From the NCBI GenBank assembly GCA_963921195.1, contig OY992540.1, positions 9,041,266 to 9,105,265 on the forward strand: a stretch of DNA of 64,000 bases, written 5' to 3'. The first letter of the stretch is position 1. Each line of letters opens with the position of its first letter. Origin of the DNA: Pegoplata infirma. Its lineage: Eukaryota; Arthropoda; Insecta; Diptera; Anthomyiidae. The notes under the pieces were generated by a model. The model was not told the origin of the DNA, did no database searches, and saw nothing but the letters and a program-made list of their open reading frames with translations. Made by a program: the position numbers and the translations under genes. Below, piece after piece: positions 1 to 11,099 of this stretch.

Positions 1-248
1 TTTCGCCTTCTGCTGATGTTCCATTGATAGATCTTGGGAAGAAGTCTTGCTTTAACCCTTCGTACAAGTATATTGAGAATAAAGTTCAGCAAAAGTTATA
101 TTTTTTACATTATTTAAAAAGTTTTAAGGCAAAACCACCATATAATGAAATGTTGCTTATCGAGTTCTTACAATAAGCCCTTCAATTATTTCCCATCATC
201 AGAATTTTTTTTGAAAATTGTGGTACGTAAAACTGTTATGGTTCAAAC
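1..248. other. AT-rich sequence without a recognised feature
   Basis: No open frame of note, no repeat that I can match elsewhere in the window, and no RNA gene. It ends at the first base of the hAT-type MITE. Confidence 0.5.
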
Positions 249-642
249 TAGAGATGTGAGCGTAAGTAAGTCACTCTCAGTCACGCTCACGACAGGAATT
301 TTCCAATGACACAAACTCACTCACGACCTTATGTTTTTCTACTCACATTCACTCATAATCACATGAGCAAATTTAAGACAAATCACACTCACGTGCACTC
401 ACACAAGCAACAAAAAAAATAAAATTAAAATAAAATTTCAGAAATCTAAAAAAAAAAAAATGCAAACTTTAAAGTTTTTTAAAGTCACGCAAAAAATCCA
501 CTCAAGCAAAAATCTTCCTCACGCACACTCACTCACTCAATTTAATTTTCCAATCACAATCTCGTGATTAAAATTGAGTTTCAGTCACACTCACAAGTGA
601 TCACGAGAATCACGCACTAATCTGCTCATGTGCCCATCTCTA
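249..642. mobile_element. hAT-type MITE, GTGAGTGA family, copy 1
   Basis: The ends are inverted: TAGAGATGTGAGCG on the left and GTGCCCATCTCTA on the right. The inside is almost entirely variants of CACTCACTCACG, in one orientation on the left half and mixed with an AT-rich core. The flanks (GTTCAAAC and GTCCAACA) agree at only five of eight positions, so the target duplication is decayed. The better preserved copy at 34534-34998 has a perfect 8-bp duplication, which is why I assign the family to hAT. It has no coding capacity. Confidence 0.7.
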
Positions 643-712
643 GTCCAACATTAAAATATTCATATTCTCAATCATTTCAACCCTTCTAAATTTCGAAATT
701 GGACCATAACTA

Positions 713-1290
713 CACTAAAAATAGATTCGCTGTCCAATCAGCAGAAGAATCGGCAGAAAATAATACACCCATTTGGAGCCATATGAGAAATCTGCTGATT
801 TTAGCAGACGCGATTTACTAAATATCTGTCATGATTATCTAGGTGAAATCAGCAGAGAAATCTGTCTAAACAGCAATCTGCTGATTTTAGCAGAAAAATC
901 TGATAATTTTAGCAGAAAAATCTGCTGACTTCAGCAGAACAATTTGCTGATGTTTAGAAATATGTTCAAAAATACCATTTTAATTGTATAAAAAACGAAA
1001 AAAAATTAACACTTTGAAAAAAAAACGTTGAAAATTATCTCGAAAAAAGGATGATAGCAAATTATTTCTGTCAAATTACAAAATAATCTGCTTAAAAAAT
1101 GTTTAAAAATATTTTGAAATTCAGCATACAGAATCGGTTAGAACGCAGTAAAAAGTCTGTTATTTTCTAAAATTCAATGACAGAGATTTAAGTAAAAATA
1201 TTCTTTTCAGCAAAACAATCTGCTGAAAAATTTCTAATTCAAATTGAAAGTCGTTTTACAGATTTTTTGATAGAGTTTTTCTTTTGAGTG
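713..1290. mobile_element. TA-flanked MITE with CAGCAGAAAAATCTGCTG motif
   Basis: It starts CACTAAAAATAG after TA (711-712) and ends TTCTTTTGAGTG before TA (1291-1292), so a TA duplication fits. The interior repeats the near-palindrome TCAGCAGAAAAATCTGCTGA about ten times, densely at 740-960 and again at 1210-1230. It belongs to the set of elements in this window that share only CACTSAAAA-type ends. No protein is encoded. Confidence 0.65.
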
Positions 1291-2946
1291 TATATGGGGC
1301 ATTTCATGTCAAATCAGACACTTTGGAATTTTTTTTTTTTAGATTTTCCCAATTTGTTTACCGTTTTTAGTACCCTTCAAAAACTCCTTCGTGGTAAATT
1401 TTCAGATTTTTTTGATGACCCGTTCAAAAGAAAAAAAATTTTCAGCCTTTCCGCAAGAAAATAAAATAAATTTAAAATGAGCTTTTAATTTTATTTCCAT
1501 ACAAATTGTTTTTGTTTTTAAAATCGACTTTCAAAAAATGTATAGAAAATTTGAAATTTAAAATAAAACTTTTGTTAAAATGGATTTTTTGTTTTCTTGT
1601 GGTAAGGGCCTTTATTTTTTTACGTACTTTAAAAAAAAATCCCAAAAAATTCTTAAAAGCTCTCTAGTATGCGATTTTTAAGTTTTAAAATTTAAATCTC
1701 ATTTTTGAAAATGTTTGTACTCTTCGATTTTTTTGAAATTTTTTTGTGTAAAGGGTTAAAATTTTTATAACCAACGAATGGATTTTCCCGACCACCTTTG
1801 AATCTTATGAAACTTAGTTGTCTTTTTGCACCTTACTTAACTAAGATAAACGTAAAATTTTAGGCTTCCAGCTTTTTTAGTTCCTGAGATACGGCGCATC
1901 AAAAAATGAAAAAATCATTAATATCACTTATAAGTGGTCTGCCATTATAATTTATATATCAAAAAGTTTTTAACTTACATGGTCAAAATTGGTCTTATTT
2001 TAAAGGTATTGAGAATAGCTTTTAAACTGCATTTAGATAAATTTTGTTTCTGAAAGGTCAAAGGTTACTGTCACATGATTTAAAGTTTGGGAAGCTATAT
2101 CTCAAAAAATGAAATTTTTAAAATTCTGGAAAAAATATAGGGTAATTCCATTTTAAATCAACGAAAAAAAATGCCATTTTCGACCTTACCCTCTTTGAAT
2201 TGTACAAAAATTAGCATGAATGTTCTACATTACTGAACTAATATAAATTCAAAAATTTTGGGAGTCCAGCTTTTGTGGTTCCCGAAATATGGCTCTTCGA
2301 AAAGTAGAAAATTCATCAAAAACACACATAAGTGGTCTCCTACTATTGCTTATATCTTCAAAAGTTTTAAACATACAAGCTAAAAATTGGTCTCATTTAA
2401 TAGGTATTGAAAATATCTTTAAAACTACGTTCAGCGATTTTGTTTTTGCGAAAGGTCAAAGGTCACTATTACACGGTTTAAAGTTTGGGAAGCTATATCT
2501 AAAAAAATGAAATTTTTAAAATTCTAAAAAAAATATATGTTGATCCTGATAGTCTCCTCTGCATTTTGTGCAAAAAAATTTGAGTGAGCTCTTATTAGTT
2601 CCTGAGATATAGACAATAATGTGAAATTATTTTTAAAAAATTGTATACTATTTTTATACCCTCCACTCTAGTGATAGAGGGTATATATAAGTATGTCATT
2701 CCGTTTGTAACACCTCGAAATATTGGTCTAGGACCCCATAAGGTATATATATTCATGATCCTCGATCTATTTTAAGACGATCTAGCGATGTCCGTCCGTC
2801 CATCTGTCCGTCCATCTGTCCGTCTGTCTGTCTGTTGAAAACACGCTAACTTTTGAAAGACTTTACGGAGGCTCCTGAAGTTTGGCATATATGTTGGGCA
2901 TTTACCTGGTCAGTAGTGAAATCAATCCAGTGAAATCGGTCCAGTG

Positions 2947-4303
2947 CACGGTGGTCAATTCCGGCCAAAAATCAATAACTTATTTATTTCTGCGTGTAAA
3001 TAGCTTAAATTTAATATTCGAATTAAGAATAATATATTTGATACCTTGCCCAAATGTTGGACCTACAAATACAGTGGTTGGTCAAATAATAATGGACGTG
3101 CCAAATGTATCAAACAAGTCTGCATATAAACAGCAAAAAATTTATATCCGAATTAAGAATAATATATCTGATCTCTTTTCAAACAGTTGGACATACAAAT
3201 ATAGTGGTTGGCCAACTAAGCATGACGTGTCAAATCTATCGAACTAATTAGGATGGGGGTTGGAAATTAAAAAAAACAGCCTTAGTGTTAGCAATTTTTT
3301 TAAAAAAATTGGTACGCAATACTTTTTAATTCAGTTTTTTTAGTTAAAATAATTTTAAAAGTTTAAAAGACAAAGAGTTGCCAGGATTTCCAGTTAATTG
3401 TGGAAACTGGGAATAGTCAATCGTGTGAAAAACATCACACGATTGACTGGCAACTGAAAATTCTAGTTGACCAAATTTTGTGCTATGAAATTTTTAAAAA
3501 TACTAGAATTTTCTTTCTTTTAAATGAAAAAAAACAGAATTAAATAATGTTGCATACTTATTTTTTTTATCTGTTTAAAAATTGCTTACATTAGGTTGTT
3601 TTTTAGTTCCAACCCCCCTTAAACCACATTTTTTTTGTTGCTTCGATATTTTTTTAAGTTTTTTTTACCGCAAATCTATGGGTTTTAAGTAAAATTGTTA
3701 GTATCTCTTTACAATCCCTATTTTGGTGGAGTTTGTAGGTCTAAAAAAGTCCATCATTTGTAAAAAATGAGTCCACTAAAAATGCTCTGGTTTAAAGAAT
3801 CGGTAAAAGTAGGGGCTGAAATTTAAAATACTTACTTTTAATAGTTAAAAGTACAAACTCCTTTTTACAGCTAACCTCTAATAGCCTCTAATTGATTTTT
3901 ATGGTCTTTCAAAATTTATTTTTTTTTAAGTTTTTTTTAAATTTTTACCTAATTTTCATACACATCGCTTTAAGACAAAAACATACACAAAATTTGCAAA
4001 AACCACATGGAATAGTTATTTACTATAGGAATTAAAAAACCATGTGCGAACTTACAAAAATAATGTGAAGAAAAATGCATAGCGAACTTTTATTGAAAAC
4101 TAAAATATACATTTTAAAAAAAGCTGAATTGAGAAGCATAAAATACTCAACTTTGCACCACTTTGGACAATAATATAGTGTTACTAGGTCCAGAAAAAGA
4201 TTTTACTTGTATGTTTTGAAGTATTAGCTATAATATAGCATAAACATTTCATCAAGATTTAAAAAAAAAATAAAATCATTTTTGGCCGGAATTGACCACC
4301 GTG
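2947..4303. mobile_element. Transib-like non-autonomous DNA element
   Basis: The terminal inverted repeats are CACGGTGGTCAATTCCGG and its complement, at least 22 bp. A perfect 5-bp duplication CAGTG flanks the element (2942-2946 and 4304-4308), and excision restores the host repeat reading ...GGTCCAGTGGTTCAAAAG, as in the other copies. Ends beginning CAC plus a 5-bp duplication are what is known for Transib, the relatives of RAG1. The consensus CACWATG is only partly met. The interior has a tandem duplication of about 129 bp (3000-3250) and a nested hairpin MITE. No transposase is present. Confidence 0.65.
3255..3618. mobile_element. Hairpin MITE nested in the Transib-like element
   Basis: The end GGGGGTTGGAAATTAAAA is inverted at about 3600-3618, and the arms continue inwards (AGTGTTAGCAA against TTGCTTACATT). 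The centre is a perfect hairpin: 14-bp arms at 3415-3428 and 3435-3448 around a 6-nt loop. No target duplication could be fixed. The same sequence is repeated in mirror image at about 8541-8904. Confidence 0.55.
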
Positions 4304-5015
4304 CAGTGGTTCAAAAGTTATAAGCAAATGAGTGAATTTCGGCAAGGGTTTTTCTGGAATTTACGAGTTAAAACACACGGTAACTTTCGAACGGCAATTC
4401 TGAGGGTGCTGAAGTGTAACATGTATATTTGCCGTTCCACTGGTCCGCTTCGATTTAAATTTCAACTAAATCGGTCCAGTGGTTCAAAAGTTATTAGCAA
4501 AACCGTAAATTTCAGATTCGCCCCACCTTAAATTCACGTGTTGAAAACCCGTTAAACATGTTTTAAAAACATTGGTAAGTCACAAAAATATTTTACATCG
4601 CATTGTTGGTACTCAAAAATATTTTTACACTAAAAGAAGAAAAAAAATACACTCGAAAAAAATTTTACACTCAAAAAAAATTTACACTCAAAAAAAATTT
4701 AGTAAATTTTTTTTTTTTTTTTTTTTTCAAAAGTTAGTTAAAAAAAAGTTTTTTTACAGAAAATAAAATATTTCTAATCAAAAATGTTATTTTTTCACTC
4801 TAGAAAATTTACATAACTTAAAAAGGGCATTGTGGAGGGTATTCATAGATTCGGCCAAGTCGAATTTAACTTTTCTACTTGTTTTTTTATTATTTTTTTT
4901 TTTATTATTTCTTTTAATAACAAATATTTTTTTTTTTGCAAAAATTGTAAAAAACAAATCATGTTGATGAAATTACATTTAAACAATGGATATGTGTGGA
5001 TAGACCCTCATTAGA

Positions 5016-5638
5016 AACAATGGTAAAGCAGGCTGAAGATTTTCTGGATTCACTTTGCGAAAAATTATTGACACTTTTGCCTCACTCGTTTGTCGCAAAG
5101 AACAAGCAGCATTTTTGAATGCAAAAAAATCATCACTTGGAGAACATAAGTACATAGCAATATGTAATTTTTCGTAAAATGCATCTTTTTTTGTACAGGA
5201 CTCTTCACAAGGTTTTTATTGGAACAACAGCCAACCTACTTTATATCCAATTTCTTCTATTACAACTACAATGGCCAGTTAGAGCATACCAATTGCATTG
5301 TTATATCTAATAGTCTTATCCACAGTGATGGTCTTGGTGGAACCGTAAAGAGAAAAGCTCGCCGAGCCAGTTTGCAGCGTCCAATACAGGACCAAATTAC
5401 TACCCCGCTTCAATTGTATGAGTGGTGCCGTGAACATCTTTTAAATTATAATTTTGTATCTTTAACAGAGGAAGATTATAAAGCAGAAGAAGACTTTCTT
5501 AAAAACAGGTTTATTGGTTTGAGAACTATACCAGGAACACAAAAATTCCACTATTTTGCTCCTGAAGGAAAATCGAAACTTAAAGTAAAACTGTACTCCG
5601 AAGACCAAGAATTTTTAATTGAAAATATTTACAATTAA
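5016..5638 (+). pseudogene. Transposase-like pseudogene with DGLGGTVKR signature
   Basis: The last 139 codons (5219-5638) are open and end in a run ASLQRPIQDQITTPLQLYEW ... IPGTQKFHYF. Upstream, shifted frames continue the same protein: MVKQAEDFLDSLCEKLLTLL from 5022, then AFLNAKKSSLGEHKYIAICNF, then VQDSSQGFYWNNSQPTLYPI. At least three frameshifts and a stop break it. From memory, this order (NNSQ block, VIS block, DGxGGTxKR, basic tail with IPGT) is that of a repeat-borne protein family seen in aphids, cnidarians and other animals, probably a DNA transposase. Here the VIS block runs directly into DGLGG, so an internal stretch of perhaps 80-90 residues seems deleted. It lies in transposon E near its right terminal repeat and is probably its former transposase gene. 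A name for the family is not offered. Confidence 0.55.
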
Positions 5639-6525
5639 TTAATCGCATATGTTTGTAAAATATATATGTAAAATAAATATTTCTTACTTTTAACTTATTT
5701 TGTCTAAAATAATATATGTATTTAATATCACGCAACTAAATTTAAAAAAAAATATATACAAAAAAAAAAAATAGTAGTATAAAATTTTTTCAAACAATTT
5801 CACATTTTTATCAATATCTCTGGAACTAATAAGAGCTCACTCAAAATTTTTGGCACAAAATGCAAAGAATACTATTAGGATTAGCATATATTTTTTCCAG
5901 AATTTTAAAAATTTCATTTTTTGAGATATAGCTTCCCAAACTTTAAATCATGTGACAGTAACCTTTGACCTTTCAGAAACAAAATTTATCTAAATGCAGT
6001 TTAAAAGCTATTCTCAATACCTTTAAAATAAGACCAATTTTGACCATGTAAGTTAAAAACTTTTTGATATATAAATTATAATGGCAGACCACTTATAAGT
6101 GATATTAATGATTTTTTCATTTTTTGATGCGCCGTATCTCAGGAACTAAAAAAGCTGGAAGCCTAAAATTTTACGTTTATCTTAGTTAAGTAAGGTGCAA
6201 AAAGACAACTAAGTTTCATAAGATTCAAAGGTGGTCGGGAAAATCCATTCGTTGGTTATAAAAATTTTAACCCTATATGCTAATCCTAATAGTATTCTTT
6301 GCATTTTGTGCCAAAAATTTTGAGTGAGCTCTTATTAGTTCCAGAGATATTGATAAAAATGTGAAATTGTTTGAAAAAATTTTATACTACTATTTTTTTT
6401 TTTTGTATATATTTTTTTTTAAATTTAGTTGCGTGATATTAAATACATATATTATTTTAGACAAAATAAGTTAAAAGTAAGAAATATTTATTTTACATAT
6501 ATATTTTACAAACATATGCGATTAA

Positions 6526-7148
6526 TTAATTGTAAATATTTTCAATTAAAAATTCTTGGTCTTCGGAGTACAGTTTTACTTTAAGTTTCGATTTTCCTTC
6601 AGGAGCAAAATAGTGGAATTTTTGTGTTCCTGGTATAGTTCTCAAACCAATAAACCTGTTTTTAAGAAAGTCTTCTTCTGCTTTATAATCTTCCTCTGTT
6701 AAAGATACAAAATTATAATTTAAAAGATGTTCACGGCACCACTCATACAATTGAAGCGGGGTAGTAATTTGGTCCTGTATTGGACGCTGCAAACTGGCTC
6801 GGCGAGCTTTTCTCTTTACGGTTCCACCAAGACCATCACTGTGGATAAGACTATTAGATATAACAATGCAATTGGTATGCTCTAACTGGCCATTGTAGTT
6901 GTAATAGAAGAAATTGGATATAAAGTAGGTTGGCTGTTGTTCCAATAAAAACCTTGTGAAGAGTCCTGTACAAAAAAAGATGCATTTTACGAAAAATTAC
7001 ATATTGCTATGTACTTATGTTCTCCAAGTGATGATTTTTTTGCATTCAAAAATGCTGCTTGTTCTTTGCGACAAACGAGTGAGGCAAAAGTGTCAATAAT
7101 TTTTCGCAAAGTGAATCCAGAAAATCTTCAGCCTGCTTTACCATTGTT
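6526..7148 (-). pseudogene. Mirror copy of the transposase-like pseudogene
   Basis: This is the reverse-complement partner of the pseudogene at 5016-5638 and belongs to the host copy E'. The 139-codon open part (6526-6945) translates identically, and I saw no difference in the upstream broken part. Identical lesions in both copies show that the gene was already dead when the element last moved, so movement must have used a transposase supplied from elsewhere. Confidence 0.6.
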
Positions 7149-7282
7149 TCTAATGAGGGTCTATCCACACATATCCATTGTTTAAATGTAATTTCATCAA
7201 CATGATTTGTTTTTTACAATTTTTGCAAAAAAAAAAATATTTGTTATTAAAAGAAATAATAAAAAAAAAAATAATAAAAAAA

Positions 7283-9504
7283 CAAGTAGAAAAGTTAAAT
7301 TCGACTTGGCCGAATCTATGAATACCCTCCACAATGCCCTTTTTAAGTTATGTAAATTTTCTAGAGTGAAAAAATAACATTTTTGATTAGAAATATTTTA
7401 TTTTCTGTAAAAAAACTTTTTTTTAACTAACTTTTGAAAAAAAAAAAAAAATTTACTAAATTTTTTTTGAGTGTAAATTTTTTTTGAGTGTAAAATTTTT
7501 TTCGAGTGTATTTTTTTTCTTCTTTTAGTGTAAAAATATTTTTGAGTACCAACAATGCGATGTAAAATATTTTTGTGACTTACCAATGTTTTTAAAACAT
7601 GTTTAACGGGTTTTCAACACGTGAATTTAAGGTGGGGCGAATCTGAAATTTACGGTTTTGCTAATAACTTTTGAACCACTGGACCGATTTAGTTGAAATT
7701 TAAATCGAAGCGGACCAGTGGAACGGCAAATATACATGTTACACTTCAGCACCCTCAGAATTGCCGTTCGAAAGTTACCGTGTGTTTTAACTCGTAAATT
7801 CCAGAAAAACCCTTGCCGAAATTCACTCATTTGCTTATAACTTTTGAACCACTGCACGGTGGTCAATTCCGGCCAAAAATGATTTTATTTTTTTTTTAAA
7901 TCTTGATGAAATGTTTATGCTATATTATAGCTAATACTTCAAAACATACAAGTAAAATCTTTTTCTGGACCTAGTAACACTATATTATTGTCCAAAGTGG
8001 TGCAAAGTTGAGTATTTTATGCTTCTCAATTCAGCTTTTTTTAAAATGTATATTTTAGTTTTCAATAAAAGTTCGCTATGCATTTTTCTTCACATTATTT
8101 TTGTAAGTTTGCACATGGTTTTTTAATTCCTATAGTAAATAACTATTCCATGTGGTTTTTGCAAATTTTGTGTATGTTTTTGTCTTAAAGCGATGTGTAT
8201 GAAAATTAGGTAAAAATTTAAAAAAAACTTAAAAAAAAATAAATTTTGAAAGACCATAAAAATCAATTAGAGGCTATTAGAGGTTAGCTGTAAAAAGGAG
8301 TTTGTACTTTTAACTATTAAAAGTAAGTATTTTAAATTTCAGCCCCTACTTTTACCGATTCTTTAAACCAGAGCATTTTTAGTGGACTCATTTTTTACAA
8401 ATGATGGACTTTTTTAGACCTACAAACTCCACCAAAATAGGGATTGTAAAGAGATACTAACAATTTTACTTAAAACCCATAGATTTGCGGTAAAAAAAAC
8501 TTAAAAAAATATCGAAGCAACAAAAAAAATGTGGTTTAAGGGGGGTTGGAACTAAAAAACAACCTAATGTAAGCAATTTTTAAACAGATAAAAAAAATAA
8601 GTATGCAACATTATTTAATTCTGTTTTTTTTCATTTAAAAGAAAGAAAATTCTAGTATTTTTAAAAATTTCATAGCACAAAATTTGGTCAACTAGAATTT
8701 TCAGTTGCCAGTCAATCGTGTGATGTTTTTCACACGATTGACTATTCCCAGTTTCCACAATTAACTGGAAATCCTGGCAACTCTTTGTCTTTTAAACTTT
8801 TAAAATTATTTTAACTAAAAAAAACTGAATTAAAAAGTATTGCGTACCAATTTTTTTAAAAAAATTGCTAACACTAAGGCTGTTTTTTTTAATTTCCAAC
8901 CCCCATCCTAATTAGTTCGATAGATTTGACACGTCATGCTTAGTTGGCCAACCACTATATTTGTATGTCCAACTGTTTGAAAAGAGATCAGATATATTAT
9001 TCTTAATTCGGATATAAATTTTTTGCTGTTTATATGCAGACTTGTTTGATACATTTGGCACGTCCATTATTATTTGACCAACCACTGTATTTGTAGGTCC
9101 AACATTTGGGCAAGGTATCAAATATATTATTCTTAATTCGAATATTAAATTTAAGCTATTTACACGCAGAAATAAATAAGTTATTGATTTTTGGCCGGAA
9201 TTGACCACCGTGCACTGGACCGATTTCACTGGATTGATTTCACTACTGACCAGGTAAATGCCCAACATATATGCCAAACTTCAGGAGCCTCCGTAAAGTC
9301 TTTCAAAAGTTAGCGTGTTTTCAACAGACAGACAGACGGACAGATGGACGGACAGATGGACGGACGGACATCGCTAGATCGTCTTAAAATAGATCGAGGA
9401 TCATGAATATATATACCTTATGGGGTCCTAGACCAATATTTCGAGGTGTTACAAACGGAATGACATACTTATATATACCCTCTATCACTAGAGTGGAGGG
9501 TATA
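7283..9504 (-). repeat. TATACCC dispersed repeat in E', mirror of 2655-4881
   Basis: It is the inverse of the repeat in E, closing with TATA at 9504 and opening with CAAGTAGAAAAG at 7283. It carries the same Transib-like insertion. The main difference from its partner is the A/T run near 7439-7451. Confidence 0.8.
7855..9212. mobile_element. Transib-like element, mirror copy in E'
   Basis: Ends CACGGTGG and its complement are flanked by CACTG at 7850-7854 and 9213-9217, which is the complement of the CAGTG duplication in the partner copy. Same nested hairpin MITE. Confidence 0.65.
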
Positions 9505-10023
9505 AAAATAGTATACAATTTTTTAAAAATAATTTCACATTATTGTCTATATCTCAGGAACTAATAAGAGCTCACTCAAATTTTTTTGCACAAAATGCAG
9601 AGGAGACTATCAGGATCAACATATATTTTTTTTAGAATTTTAAAAATTTCATTTTTTTAGATATAGCTTCCCAAACTTTAAACCGTGTAATAGTGACCTT
9701 TGACCTTTCGCAAAAACAAAATCGCTGAACGTAGTTTTAAAGATATTTTCAATACCTATTAAATGAGACCAATTTTTAGCTTGTATGTTTAAAACTTTTG
9801 AAGATATAAGCAATAGTAGGAGACCACTTATGTGTGTTTTTGATGAATTTTCTACTTTTCGAAGAGCCATATTTCGGGAACCACAAAAGCTGGACTCCCA
9901 AAATTTTTGAATTTATATTAGTTCAGTAATGTAGAACATTCATGCTAATTTTTGTACAATTCAAAGAGGGTAAGGTCGAAAATGGCATTTTTTTTCGTTG
10001 ATTTAAAATGGAATTACCCTAAA

Positions 10024-11099
10024 ACTTCTATCAATTCTAAAAATCGATAGAAGTTTTACACAGGAGGATCGTGGGATAACGATTATTACTATTTTTTAAA
10101 ATTTTTTGAAAAAATTTTATTTGTATTGTAATCTTAAAATCATTTTTACTGCTCCAATGGTGCGTCATAGAGGGGTCATTTATAAGACCGACCCCCATTA
10201 ATTTTTAAATCTTAACATTTCTTTGGAAAAAACTAATACCCTATCTCCAATTTTTAAGGGGCTCCCACACAAAACGACATTTTTTAAAATTTGCTCCAAC
10301 CGCTCTAACTGCCCTAATAGTGCCCTTAGACCAACAAAATGTATGACCGACCCACAATATTTTTTTAGTCCAAACATTTTTTTTTTTTGAACACACACAC
10401 CCTCTATCTCTAATTTTTAAGGCGATCCCCATACATTTTTTTTTTATTTTTTGTAAATTTGTTATATTTAATCAGCTTCTACCGGTCCGAGAGGGGTCAT
10501 TAGTGAGACCGACCCCCATTTATTTTTACCCTACAACATTTTTTACGCCCTATCTCCACTCCCTAAGTAGGCTTCCATTCAAAATTACATTTTTATAAAA
10601 TTTGCTCCAACTGTTAATTGTATGGGAGCCTACTTAGGGGGTGGAGATAGGGCGTAGGTATGTTTAAAAAAAATGTTGTAGGGTAAAAATAATTGGGGAT
10701 CGATCTCACTAATGACCGGTAGAAGCTAATTAAATAAAACAAATTTACAAAAAATAAAAAAAAATTTATGGGGACCGCCTTAACAATTAGAGAAGAGGGT
10801 AGGTTACTCTAAGGGCACTATTAGGGCAGTTAGAGCGGTTGGAGCAAATTTTAAAAAATGTCGTTTTGTGTGGGAACCCCCTTAGAAATTGGAGATAGGG
10901 TAATAGTTTGCACCAGAGAAATGATAAGACGTAAAACTTAATAAGGGTCGGTCTTATAAATAACCCCTCTTTGACGCACCATTGGAGCAGTAGAAATGAT
11001 TTTAAGATTGGAAAATTACAATAAAATTTTTTAAAAAAATTTAAAAAAAATAGTAATAATAGTTATCCCACGATCCTCCTGGCCAAAAAATTTGTAGAA
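10024..11099. repeat. Central arms of fold-back F with GGATCGTGGG motif
   Basis: GGATCGTGGGATAACGATTA at 10066-10085 is inverted at about 11058-11080. The arms carry blocks such as GGGGGTCGG, TGGGAGCC and GTTGGAGCAAAT in both orientations and meet near 10600-10630, where GTAGGCTTCCATT faces its inverse. Similar blocks occur in the fold-back at 60001-61133. The two short open frames on the minus strand here lie in the repeated arms and look like chance. Confidence 0.55.

Larger units (their letters stand above)
2655..4881 (+). repeat. TATACCC dispersed repeat, complete, interrupted by a Transib-like element
   Basis: It opens TATACCCTCCACTC, has the tandem CCGTCCGTCCATCTGTCC run at 2789-2835, and closes with the short hairpin ATTCGGCCAAGTCGAATTT followed by ACTTG and poly-T. 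It is interrupted at 2947-4303. The family recurs at least ten times in the window, in both orientations, and often lies between poly-A/T stretches. It has no coding capacity. I know such repeats to be common in calyptrate flies but cannot name a class. Confidence 0.8.
2140..6273 (+). mobile_element. DNA transposon E inserted inside an inverted copy of itself
   Basis: The element starts GGGTAATTCC and ends TTTTAACCC. TATA is present on both sides (2136-2139 and 6274-6277), while the unoccupied site, present once inside E itself near 5885-5895 in reverse, has a single TATA. Imperfect terminal inverted repeats span about 2140-2650 and 5766-6273. Inside, in order, are a TATACCC repeat (2655-4881) holding a Transib-like element, and a transposase-like pseudogene (5016-5638). 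The two copies differ only by a homopolymer length (24 T against 18), about one further indel and one noticed substitution near 4047. The family is unnamed by me; a 4-bp AT-rich duplication is compatible with Sola1-like or Kolobok-like groups, which is inference. Confidence 0.82.
1753..10019 (-). mobile_element. DNA transposon E' (host copy), interrupted by E
   Basis: E' consists of 1753-2139 plus 6278-10019, about 4.13 kb. It starts GGGTTAAAAT and ends GGAATTACCC, and is flanked by TAAA on both sides (1749-1752 and 10020-10023). Removing it restores the arm of fold-back F, which reads GTGTGAAACTTCT in the other F copy. It is the reverse complement of the element at 2140-6273 and carries the same nested insertions: TATACCC repeat, Transib-like element, hairpin MITE and pseudogene. 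The 4-bp duplication and roughly 510-bp imperfect terminal repeats indicate a cut-and-paste transposon. Confidence 0.8.

Noticed and set aside
2882..3247. 121-codon open frame, and its mirror at 8912-9277
   Set aside because: It runs across the junction of the TATACCC repeat and the Transib-like element; the product has no motif and is a by-product of low stop density.
4572..5014. Two short plus-strand frames (and their mirrors)
   Set aside because: Low-complexity Lys/Phe-rich translation of poly-A/T in the TATACCC repeat.
2140..10019. The palindrome as a sequencing or assembly artefact (missed-adapter or fold-over read)
   Set aside because: An artefact would give B-B' around one axis with nothing left over. 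Here the order is A-B-A'-B', and both junctions have exact 4-bp duplications. Still, long-read support was not available to me, so it stays listed as a refutation test.
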